From contig JBDNFI010000090.1 in assembly GCA_041689935.1 (NCBI GenBank), positions 12,560 to 76,559 of the forward strand: a stretch of 64,000 nt of DNA. Reading direction: 5' to 3'. Positions within the stretch are counted from its first letter, which is position 1. Every line of letters starts with the position of its first letter. Source of the stretch: CAXBDP01 sp041689935 (GTDB taxonomy: Bacteria > Bacteroidota > Bacteroidia > Cytophagales > Cyclobacteriaceae). Under the pieces are notes generated by a model. The model made no database searches. It was not told the DNA's origin and worked only from the letters and a program-made list of their open reading frames with translations. Made by a program: the position numbers and the translations under genes. This document shows positions 34,994-43,722 of the stretch, piece by piece.

Positions 34994-36150
34994 ATGCTCA
35001 AAGAGAAACGAAACGTACACGTAGTATTTTTTTCAATTTTATTAATTTTCATTTCGGCATGCGGAGAAAATGAAATAGAAAAGACTGACTTAAGTAAAAC
35101 TTATAAACTAACAATTTCAGATTCTGTGATAATAAATCAATTATCATCTATTCGGTTATTTGCTGTAAATCAGGAAGATGAAAAATTTATTGTACAAGTT
35201 CGTGGAGGAATACATATTTACAACTTTAATGGAGAAGAATTACTAAACTTTAATCCACATGTAGATGGGCCAGATTATATTAGTCCAGTTACCATTGATT
35301 GGGAATTTTTCGGAGAAAATGAAATGATAGCCTATGGTTTATGTCAAATCATATTTTTTCGAATGCTGGAAAACGATTATCAAAAATAGATTTTCCAGGA
35401 GAAATGTGAGGTACGGCTTTACCAAAATATAATCAAAGATTTCTTTATCCCTTCAAGTCCAATAGTCAATTAAAGCTTTTGACTTTTTTCCCAGCCATTC
35501 TTGGGCAAGATCTTCGAACACAAGCCTATTTCGATTCATTAACACATACTTATGTTCATGATTTCGAAAATGAAACAACAACTCCAATAATGTATAAGTC
35601 GGCAGATAATGCGTATCGTACCCAAAATGGATATTTAGATGATGATTTTCCAATCATTAGCAAGTACAAAGACGATTTATTTTTGCTCACCTACCATCAG
35701 GACCATTTCATTTACTTAATAAATGCTTCTAAAGATGAGATAATCAAGAAAATTGAAATTCCTACCGAATTTCAGCCAATCCATACATCCGTTGAATTTG
35801 GCTCAAGAGACTGGCCTGATATTCGAAGGCGAAATGCTCGAATATTTGCTGTTGACGATAAATTCATTCTACGAACTTCCACTGAAATTTCTGAATTTGT
35901 GCTTAAAGAAATAAGAACTCAGCGGAATTGGGAAAGCTCAGAAGAATACAAAGAAGCTTATACACTTTATGTGAAATCTGATTACTTGATTTTTGATGAA
36001 AATGGCTTCTTAGGAAGAATAGATGTTGATTTTGGTGCGTTTACTCCAAACTTTGTGAATGCTCAAAGCGGCAGTTTGTGGACAATCGTGTACTTCCTTG
36101 ATGAAAGAGATTATCATAAATTGGTTCAGTTGAAACTTGAGGAACTTTAG
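34994..36150 (+). pseudogene. Broken 6-bladed beta-propeller lipoprotein gene
   Basis: The 5' part reads as a lipoprotein (from the ATG at 34994; lipobox ILLIFISAC) with the same style of domain as the gene at 33136. The frame changes near 35339-35350: the first frame ends at 35389, while the frame continuing as HIFSNAGKRLSKIDFPGEM is shifted by one base. That frame meets a TGA at 35407-35409 and then runs open (GTALPKYNQRFLYPFK, onward to VQLKLEEL) to 36150. One indel plus one nonsense codon separate it from a full-length protein of about 385 residues. A sequencing error could explain one lesion but hardly both. Confidence 0.8.
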
Positions 36151-36267
36151 AGTATGGAGGCTGCGAAATCAATTTAGATTACCCCAGCTGAAGCGAGTGC
36201 GATGCATAGCTTTCCAAATGAATTTTCAGATTTTAACCTCTTCATAAAGCTAGCGTCCTAACATTTA

Positions 36268-36372
36268 AAAATCTCCCGATGGATTATAAACGATCCGGCC
36301 ATCCCCAAATCGTATATACTGCAAGGTATCATTTTCGTAGAAATATGCGCCTAGGTAATAGCGGGTGGGTCG
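36268..36372 (-). pseudogene. Relic of an RHS/YD-repeat protein
   Basis: On the minus strand about 35 codons read RPTRYYLGAYFYENDTLQYI, then RFGDGRIVYNPSGDF and a stop. The pattern YYLGxYFYENxTLQYIxxxDGRIVY matches RHS-repeat proteins, in which such a line comes just before the polymorphic C-terminal toxin. There is no start codon and no longer frame upstream, so it is a fragment. It shows that an RHS-type gene was once here. Confidence 0.55.
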
Positions 36373-36382
36373 GAAAATTTTC

Positions 36383-36413
36383 ACCCTTCAAGGGTTCGAA
36401 ACCCTTGAAGGGT
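36383..36413. repeat. Near-perfect 31-base palindrome
   Basis: A 14-bp stem (36383-36396 with 36400-36413, arms ACCCTTCAAGGGTT and AACCCTTGAAGGGT) around a 3-base loop, with no T run. Each arm also contains its own small inverted repeat (CCCTT-CA-AGGG-like). It sits just upstream of the RHS relic and looks like an interspersed REP-type element rather than a terminator. Confidence 0.6.
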
Positions 36414-36731
36414 TTGCGGCCATCAGATTTATTTGCGTGGATAAACTTATGATTGGCGGATTTCAAATCCTGAAAACGGATTAAATACACTTAGAAAACC
36501 ACCCTAAGGTGTTAAATCAGCGTAATTTCCTATGTCGAACTACAACAGTAAGACCTAAAGAGCTCTTAGGGAGGATGTATTGGTATTCAATATTGGCACT
36601 TCATGATATTGTATTTTAGAGTATAATTCGATTTTTGGCAAAAGCTAAGAATCTTAATCGAGTTTGCATATTTTGTCTTAAAAGTGTAACTATGCACGCA
36701 AACCAATCGTAAATAATAAAAATTTAATCTT
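36414..36731. other. Gap without a gene
   Basis: No coding frame was supported. It contains the short palindrome GGATTT-C-AAATCC near 36460 and AT-rich DNA leading into the outer-membrane protein gene at 36732. A clear promoter was not found. Confidence 0.4.
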
Positions 36732-37409
36732 ATGGCAAAGCTACTCTTATCCCTCCTCTTTTCTACCGCAATCATTCTTTCAGCAAATGCGCAATGGAAG
36801 GTTGGCCTGCATTTTTCACCTACTTTTTCTTCTGGTGATTTTAAAGAACAATCAAATGGCGTGGATTTTTATGGGTTCAATTTCGAGGGTGCTTATAGAA
36901 TAAAAGAAAGTCCAATAGTGGTGGGCGCAGCTTTTGGCTATAGCTTATATGGTAGTCAGTTAGACAAATCCTCTTACATTGATAATTCAGGACAGACCAT
37001 GCGTGTAAGGACAAATAATAATATGGTCAGCAATCGTTTATTTGTTCGATTACAGCCAAATTGGTCATTTTTTGTTTTACCCTATATAGAAGCAGCAGCA
37101 GGATATAATTTTCTATATACCAGAGAAACTGTTCGACCTAGACGTGCATCAGAAGTATTAGATGCGGAGACCCTGCATAATTCAAGTGCGTTTATATATG
37201 GTTTTGGTGGTGGTTTAGCCATTCCAATTCCCAATACTCTTTTAAGCATTGATCTACGGGCAAATTACTTCACAGGACAACAGACCAGTTACTTAACTAA
37301 AAATGATATTTTTTGGAATGCGGATACTGAAATATTGGAATTGAATCCAAGAACCTCAACTACAGATATGTTGATGTTTCAGATTGGGCTAAGAATAGAT
37401 ATTGATTAA
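36732..37409 (+). CDS. Outer-membrane beta-barrel protein
   Basis: A 225-residue exported protein: signal peptide MAKLLLSLLFSTAIILSANA cut before QW, then alternating strands typical of a small eight-stranded barrel (WKVGLHFSPTFSSGDF, VVGAAFGYSLYGSQL, NTLLSIDLRANYFTG) and a last strand MLMFQIGLRIDID. Such PorT/OmpW-like barrels are frequent in Bacteroidota and usually lack a known ligand. ATG start at 36732. Confidence 0.82.
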   Translation: MAKLLLSLLFSTAIILSANAQWKVGLHFSPTFSSGDFKEQSNGVDFYGFNFEGAYRIKESPIVVGAAFGYSLYGSQLDKSSYIDNSGQTMRVRTNNNMVSNRLFVRLQPNWSFFVLPYIEAAAGYNFLYTRETVRPRRASEVLDAETLHNSSAFIYGFGGGLAIPIPNTLLSIDLRANYFTGQQTSYLTKNDIFWNADTEILELNPRTSTTDMLMFQIGLRIDID

Positions 37410-37684
37410 AACTTAAGACTGTTTGAAAATGCAATTATTCTGGAAAGGGTGAAACGCGAATTTAGCGGTTAATATAAGCATTGGAGGGAAATACATTTTC
37501 TGGGCTAATAGATCTCTTTCTACCAAACTATTGCGTCATGTTATTTCAAATTAAAGCGAAATCGTTCTTTTTTCCCCGCTTATGTACGATTAATATCGTT
37601 CTTAATCTTTTTGCGAGAAGGTTAGAGAAAATAATGGTTCTTTTATGTCAAGAACAAACTATCAATTCATAAAAACCTTTAATT

Positions 37685-40600
37685 ATGAGTAACAATTACC
37701 ATCATCTGGCAAGGGTAATCCGTGCTGGAGTATTTACAACATTGTTAATGGCACTTTGCGCAGCACCTAGTTTTGCGCAAAAAGTGGACATGGATATGTT
37801 TAAATCCATGAAAACAAGAGCCATCGGGCCGGCGGGTATGAGTGGTCGTGTCACGGCCATCGATGCTATAGATGAAAATCCTAATATCATATATGCTGGT
37901 GCAGCATCTGGAGGTGTTTGGAAATCAACAAGTGGTGGAATCACTTGGAAGCCTATTTTTGATAAAGAAAAAGTGCATTCTATTGGTGCTTTGAATATTT
38001 ACCAGAAAAACCCAAGCGTAATTTGGGTAGGTACAGGTGAAGGCAACCCAAGAAACTCTCTAAATGGTGGATTTGGTGTATACAAAAGTCTTGATGCAGG
38101 TGAAACTTGGGAATTAATGGGCCTTGAAGCTACCAGAAATATCCACAGAATTATTATTCACCCAGACAATCCTGATGTAGTGTTTGTAGGAGCTATTGGT
38201 TCTCCTTGGGGCACGCAAGAAGAGCGAGGCGTTTTCAAGACGGTTGATGGCGGGAAAACCTGGAAAAAAATCCTATACGTGGATGAAAAAACAGGCGTAG
38301 GTGAAATGATCATGGATCCTAATAATCCCAACAAGATTTTTGTAAACATGTGGGAACATCTAAGAACACCCGATTTTTTCAAATCAGGTGGACCTAGTTC
38401 GGGCTTGTATGTAACTCATAATGGTGGTGACGATTGGAAAAAATTGAATGCAGAAGATAATGGATTACCAAAAGGTGACTTGGGTCGTATGGGCTTGGCT
38501 ATATCTAAGGCAAACAGCAATAAAGTGTATGCCTTAATTGAGTCTTCTAAAAATGCTTTGTACGTATCAGAGGATGGTGGAAAGAAGTTTTCTATGGTCA
38601 ATGATAAAAGTGATATAGGCGATAGACCATTTTATTATTTTGAAATTCATGCCAATCCTAAAAACGAAAATATGCTGTATACGCTGTACTCTAGGGTAGG
38701 TGTAAGTATAGATGGCGGTAAATCATTTCAACAGTTATTGCCCTATTCTGGCGTTCACCCAGATCATCATGCTTGGTATATCAATCCGATTGATCCGGAT
38801 CTTATCATTGATGGGAATGATGGTGGTTTGAATATCACCCGTGATGGTGGTGATACTTGGTATTTTGCAGAAGGAATTCCTTTAGGGCAATGGTACCATA
38901 TAAACGTGGATAATCAAATGCCGTACAATATCTATGGTGGATTGCAAGATAATGGCTCATGGGTCGGCCCAGCCTATGTTTGGAAAAGAGGCGGCATTCG
39001 AAATACTTACTGGCAAGAAGTAATGTTTGGGGATGGCTTTGATGCCATGGTCGATCAAACAGATCCAAGATATGGTTTTGCTATGTCTCAAGGCGGAAAT
39101 GTTGCCCGCTTCGATATTGAAACTGGTCATACACGTACCATTCGTCCAACACATCCAGACAAGGATGTATTCCTACGATTCAACTGGAATGCAGCAATGG
39201 CGCAGAATCCTCATCATGCATCTGGTATCTATTATGCGAGCCAATTCTTGCACAAGAGTATGGATAGAGGGGATACTTGGGAAATAATTTCGCCAGACCT
39301 TACCACCAATAACCCAGAACTACAAAGACAAAGTGAAACTGGTGGATTAACTTTTGATATCACCGGTGCAGAAAACAACACTACGATTACAGCCATTGCC
39401 CCTAGTCCGGTAGATGAAAATGTAATTTGGGTAGGTACAGATGATGGGAATGTACAAGTAACGCGCGATGGTGGAACAACTTGGACGAATACCGTTTCAA
39501 AAATGACTGGTTTGCCAGCAGGAAGCTGGATTCCACAAATTCAAGCCTCCCGCTATAATGCAGGTGAAGTATTTGTAATTGCCAATAACTATAGGAGAAA
39601 TGACTTCACAGCTTACGTCTACCGTAGTAAGGATTATGGTCAAACTTGGGAACGTATTGCGGATGATAGCAAAGTATGGGGATATGCCCTATCTATTATA
39701 CAAGATCCAACAGAACCAAACTTAGTATTCTTAGGAACTGAATATGGTCTTTACGTGAGTTTTGATAATGCGAAAATTTGGAATAAATGGACTCATGGAT
39801 ATCCAGAAGCAGTATCTACTTACGATATGGCTATTCAAGAAAGAGAAGCTGATTTGGTAATCGGTACTTTTGGTAGATCCATTTATGTGTTAGACGATAT
39901 CAGACCATTAAGAGAATACGCAAAACAAGGTGCTTCTTTGAAAAACTCAGCCATTGTTGCTGTGAGCTCTCCTGATGCCTACCAAATTGAGTTTATGCAG
40001 CCACATGGCGAACGCTTTGGTGCAGATGCCTTATATGAGGGCGAAAATAGACAGAGCTTTAATGGATGGTTATCGTTCTTTATAAATACGCCTAAAGAAC
40101 CAAAAGAGGACGTTAAGTATGATTCGGTGACTGTTGCTATCTTTAATTCTTCTGGCGAGCAAATCCGAACGCTGAAATCAAAGCCAGATCAAGGATTGAA
40201 TAGAATGTTTTGGGGCTTAGATCGCAAGAGTACATCAGAAGTGCAAGGAGGATTTGGTAGAGGTGGATTCGGTGGTGGTGGCGGTGCTGCAGCTAGAAGA
40301 TTCTTCGAACCAAGTGGTGGCTCAGCCTTACCAGGCGAATACAAGATCGTTTACACTTATGGCGATCAAACTGCTGAATCTTCTATCAAGGTGGGTACAG
40401 ATCCTCGTATTCAAGTAAATATGAGTGACCTGATAGCGAAAGATAATTTTGCGAAGGAAATGGAATCTGTTACTGAAACAGCAACATTGGCTATGCAAGA
40501 GCTCGGCAAAGCGAGAACTACTATAGATAAAATGATTGCTTATGCGAGAGGAAATGAGGATGCAGCGTCAAAAGAACTATTGAAGGCTTCGAATGACGTT

Positions 40601-40906
40601 AAGAAAAAACTTGATGAAGTAAATGAAGCCTTTAGCGGCCCAAGTAGAGAAGGGCAAGGAATTGTACGTAATCTATTCCCGACGACAATGGGTAGATTAT
40701 TTGCGCCTAGAGGATATGCGGGATCTAGTTATAGTGCTCCTGGAGCAACTGAACTAAGATTGTTGGATCAAGCTAAAGAAGCACTAGGAGAAGCATTGGT
40801 AGTGGCTAACGAATTCTTTGCAAACGATTGGAAGGCTTACAGAGAGAAAGTAGAAAGCATTGATATTAGCTTATTCTCTGATGTACCTAATTTCAAGATA
40901 GACTAA
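37685..40906 (+). CDS. Large exported BNR/VPS10-like beta-propeller protein
   Basis: A 1073-residue exported protein with a signal peptide (GVFTTLLMALCAAPSFAQ) and many BNR/sortilin-type repeats carrying the Asp-box (SGGITWKP, DAGETWEL, DGGKTWKK, DGGTTWTN, DYGQTWER), enough for two propellers. The C-terminal third is different: a glycine-rich linker near residue 860 (RGGFGGGGGAAARR) and then a helical segment. Such genes are often named 'glycosyl hydrolase', but no catalytic residues can be assigned. It is closed by a very strong terminator. Confidence 0.85.
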   Translation: MSNNYHHLARVIRAGVFTTLLMALCAAPSFAQKVDMDMFKSMKTRAIGPAGMSGRVTAIDAIDENPNIIYAGAASGGVWKSTSGGITWKPIFDKEKVHSIGALNIYQKNPSVIWVGTGEGNPRNSLNGGFGVYKSLDAGETWELMGLEATRNIHRIIIHPDNPDVVFVGAIGSPWGTQEERGVFKTVDGGKTWKKILYVDEKTGVGEMIMDPNNPNKIFVNMWEHLRTPDFFKSGGPSSGLYVTHNGGDDWKKLNAEDNGLPKGDLGRMGLAISKANSNKVYALIESSKNALYVSEDGGKKFSMVNDKSDIGDRPFYYFEIHANPKNENMLYTLYSRVGVSIDGGKSFQQLLPYSGVHPDHHAWYINPIDPDLIIDGNDGGLNITRDGGDTWYFAEGIPLGQWYHINVDNQMPYNIYGGLQDNGSWVGPAYVWKRGGIRNTYWQEVMFGDGFDAMVDQTDPRYGFAMSQGGNVARFDIETGHTRTIRPTHPDKDVFLRFNWNAAMAQNPHHASGIYYASQFLHKSMDRGDTWEIISPDLTTNNPELQRQSETGGLTFDITGAENNTTITAIAPSPVDENVIWVGTDDGNVQVTRDGGTTWTNTVSKMTGLPAGSWIPQIQASRYNAGEVFVIANNYRRNDFTAYVYRSKDYGQTWERIADDSKVWGYALSIIQDPTEPNLVFLGTEYGLYVSFDNAKIWNKWTHGYPEAVSTYDMAIQEREADLVIGTFGRSIYVLDDIRPLREYAKQGASLKNSAIVAVSSPDAYQIEFMQPHGERFGADALYEGENRQSFNGWLSFFINTPKEPKEDVKYDSVTVAIFNSSGEQIRTLKSKPDQGLNRMFWGLDRKSTSEVQGGFGRGGFGGGGGAAARRFFEPSGGSALPGEYKIVYTYGDQTAESSIKVGTDPRIQVNMSDLIAKDNFAKEMESVTETATLAMQELGKARTTIDKMIAYARGNEDAASKELLKASNDVKKKLDEVNEAFSGPSREGQGIVRNLFPTTMGRLFAPRGYAGSSYSAPGATELRLLDQAKEALGEALVVANEFFANDWKAYREKVESIDISLFSDVPNFKID

Positions 40907-40923
40907 ACGGTCTTTTGGAGTTA

Positions 40924-40970
40924 TAAATAAAAAGGGCTTTGAAGTAAATCTTCAAAGCCCTTTTTATTTA
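40924..40970. terminator. Very strong bidirectional terminator
   Basis: A perfect 21-bp stem (core AAAGGGCTTTGAAG / CTTCAAAGCCCTTT) around a 5-base loop, with A and T runs on its two sides. It begins 18 bases past the stop of the BNR gene. Confidence 0.88.
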
Positions 40971-41079
40971 TAGCTATTCCAGAAAATGCTCAACACCCTT
41001 TTGGAGACAATTCGACTTGTTTATTATTGAGAGAGACCACCAACTTGCTCATTTCAAACCTTGATGAGTTATGGTGCTA

Positions 41080-41115
41080 AAAAAAGCGGGAAGTAAAAAT
41101 ACCTCCCGCTTTTTT
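41080..41115 (-). terminator. Terminator of the peptidase pair, containing a GCGGGAGG octamer
   Basis: A 12-bp stem (AAAAAAGCGGGA with TCCCGCTTTTTT-type arm) and 12-base loop, 28 bases past the M28 peptidase stop. The arm and loop contain one exact GCGGGAGG (41102-41109, minus orientation). Confidence 0.75.
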
Positions 41116-41142
41116 CTATCGTTTCAGATGCCACCGGATTTT

Positions 41143-43722
41143 CTATTTGTTCCAACGAGCCCAATCCCAGCCTTCTGTTCCGTTGCTGGCTCTAGCCTTT
41201 ACGCTAATTTCTCCATTCATGCGCGCATCAGACAACTCAATTTTAGTTTCAGTCGTCACCTTCCTTACTTTCTCTCCAGCTATATTTTCATATTCTACTA
41301 TATAATCAGTCACGTACTTTTCAGGACTTATTTGCCAGCTTACCAAATACCCCGCACCTTGTTGCATAGTTGCTTCTAGGCCATTGATTCGAGATGGGCT
41401 AGAAGCCAAAAGCATAAGGGTTGCTACGGTTGTTTTGGAGACCTCAGCGACCAATTGATGGCTAATCGTTTCCAGTTTATCTGTAGATTGGTGGTAATGC
41501 GGATTGCCCAATACAGGATACGAACCAATGCCACCGACTATATCGCCATAAGCATCATAATAGGCTTGCGCATCCGTTGACTTGTAATACACCGCATCAT
41601 AGGTGATCATATCCGTGAAAAGCATTGCTGCGGCATGTTGCATATCTTTAATGCCTGGATTAGAATAGCGAATGGTATTATCCAAACGCTGATCATTCAT
41701 CCATCCCAGCATATCGTTATTCAATGCACCCACGATGCGTATATTTCCCTCCACAGCTCTTCTTACATACTCTCGACTGCCGAGCAATCCAGCTTCCTCG
41801 CCCGTAAATGCGGCAAAAACAACCGTAAATGGAAGCTCTAAACCTTGCATTACTCTAGCAGCTTCGAGCAGCGCAGAGGTGCCCGATGTATTATCATCTG
41901 CACCAGGGCCACGATCTACCGAGTCGTAATGACTACTAATGATATACACCAGTTCAGGATTAACTTTGCCCGGCAAAGTAGCGATTACATTTGCCGTTAG
42001 CCCATCTTTGTATCCCTGTAAATTGCCCGGCTTAAACCATTGATATTCTGGAGAATATCCAAATTCCTCAAACTTAGTAAAAATATATTCAGCCGCTTTC
42101 AAATTTCCCGACCTGGTGACAAACTTGGAATCAAACGAATAGAGCGTTTTGGCATAATCATAAATCCTCGAAACATTCACATTTGCCACAGTGGCTGCCA
42201 CTTGATCTCGCACTGGCAGATATATCCTTTCGCCATTTGCAAGCAATGCTTTTTCACTCGCCAAGTTTGATTTCAAGCGATTCAATACATCAATGGGAGC
42301 GACTTTTTGATTCAAATTCAAATGATACAGACCTCGCTCTGGAGTAATGGTATTACCATCTCTTTCTGATTGGATCAATAATCCACTTCCGGAGGGATCC
42401 ACCGCCCATTGATATTCTGGCGCAATCGTACGCACAGTGTTATTATGAAATAATTTCACATCTGTACCATCAGCAATCGAATACAAATAGGATCTGCGAT
42501 GCCTCGGCTCTCCTTTGATATACAGCAAGTGATCGGAACCTACAAATTGAGGCAATCTATCATGCTGTATTTCGCGGGTTGCTCTAGTCAATTCCTTACT
42601 TGACACATCCAAGAGCATGATCTCATAGTCGTCCTGTACCTTTTGCTCAAAGGCAGCATATCGCCCATTTGGGCTGATTACTGGCAACCCTATGATGTCA
42701 GAAGTTTGATACACAGATTCACTCGTATATTCACCATTCGCCCATTTGGCTAAGTAAAATATAGATTGATCTCCATCTCTCCCAAAGGATAAGATTTGCC
42801 CATTTTCGATCGCTACACCTGTTGGCACACCATCAAGCACATACTCCATGTTGTTATGATACACAAAGGTTTTGCCGCTGATTTCTGGAGCGGCATTCCT
42901 AGTACCAGGCTTTATGGGCATAGGATTAGTGTTTGTGAAATTCGCCACTAGGGATCCATTGTTCATCATCTGTAGCCTGTCCAAATAGCCCTTTGGCTTG
43001 GTCAGTAACCTTAATTCATTGCCATCCCACTGATAGACAGCTGGATTGGCCAAGTCATCCATTGGGGCAGCTAATAGAAACAAATCAGCATCAGAAGGTA
43101 TAAATTCGCTTATTAGCATGCCTGCTGGATGAAATACTACTTCCCTCCCGCTTTTCAGATCGAGCTGCATAAGGCGCGTATTGATTCCAGTTAAGTAGTT
43201 TAGGTTTTGATTCGCCTCGATAAAAGACGTTCTATCTGTCCGGAAATTTGCTCGGGTTCTTACGACTTCTTCCATAGCAGCCATCAATTCTGGAGTTTCA
43301 GGAGTTTTCAAAAAGTATCCCTTTTCAGTAATTTCTTCTATTATCAAATCTCTGCCTTCCAAATTATTGCTTGTGCCCGTTTCTATATTTTGATAAAATG
43401 CCAGCTGCTTGCCATCAATTGTTTGATTCCAGATAGCATACTTTCCCGTTTTGGAAAACTGCGCCGATGAGCCATCCGTAGATAACTCTTTCACTTGATA
43501 AAGCTCTCCTGTAGTAAGTGCGATTCTATTAAGATATTGATCAGCGGAACTGCCTTCTAAAAGATAAATCATCTTTTCTAGAGAAGGAATGTATTTGCCA
43601 TCTTCCCATAGGAAATAGGCATCGTCGTAGATTTTATCTGACGCTGTTTTGGCTTGCCCACAAACAAAAAGCGGGAGGGCAAGCAATGCCACAGCTATTG
43701 GCAAGGTATATTTATTCATCAT
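41143..43722 (-). CDS. Exported M28-family metallopeptidase with N-terminal propeller
   Basis: An 859-residue exported zinc aminopeptidase. After a signal peptide (LPIAVALLALPLFVCG) comes a propeller-like region (about 50-480, e.g. GLPVISPNGRYAAFEQ). The M28 domain has the zinc ligands in SSHYDSVDRGPGADDNTSG, the catalytic Glu pair in FTGEEAGLLGS, the Asp in NNDMLGW and the late His in NPHYHQSTDKLE. A fibronectin-type domain ends the protein. The tandem ATG at 43722/43719 overlaps the end of the S9 peptidase gene, so the two are translated together and probably digest peptides outside the cytoplasm. Confidence 0.9.
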   Translation of the reverse strand: MMNKYTLPIAVALLALPLFVCGQAKTASDKIYDDAYFLWEDGKYIPSLEKMIYLLEGSSADQYLNRIALTTGELYQVKELSTDGSSAQFSKTGKYAIWNQTIDGKQLAFYQNIETGTSNNLEGRDLIIEEITEKGYFLKTPETPELMAAMEEVVRTRANFRTDRTSFIEANQNLNYLTGINTRLMQLDLKSGREVVFHPAGMLISEFIPSDADLFLLAAPMDDLANPAVYQWDGNELRLLTKPKGYLDRLQMMNNGSLVANFTNTNPMPIKPGTRNAAPEISGKTFVYHNNMEYVLDGVPTGVAIENGQILSFGRDGDQSIFYLAKWANGEYTSESVYQTSDIIGLPVISPNGRYAAFEQKVQDDYEIMLLDVSSKELTRATREIQHDRLPQFVGSDHLLYIKGEPRHRRSYLYSIADGTDVKLFHNNTVRTIAPEYQWAVDPSGSGLLIQSERDGNTITPERGLYHLNLNQKVAPIDVLNRLKSNLASEKALLANGERIYLPVRDQVAATVANVNVSRIYDYAKTLYSFDSKFVTRSGNLKAAEYIFTKFEEFGYSPEYQWFKPGNLQGYKDGLTANVIATLPGKVNPELVYIISSHYDSVDRGPGADDNTSGTSALLEAARVMQGLELPFTVVFAAFTGEEAGLLGSREYVRRAVEGNIRIVGALNNDMLGWMNDQRLDNTIRYSNPGIKDMQHAAAMLFTDMITYDAVYYKSTDAQAYYDAYGDIVGGIGSYPVLGNPHYHQSTDKLETISHQLVAEVSKTTVATLMLLASSPSRINGLEATMQQGAGYLVSWQISPEKYVTDYIVEYENIAGEKVRKVTTETKIELSDARMNGEISVKARASNGTEGWDWARWNK

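Noticed and set aside
36383..36413. Palindrome as a rho-independent terminator
   Set aside because: No T run on either side and no gene ends near it in a suitable orientation.
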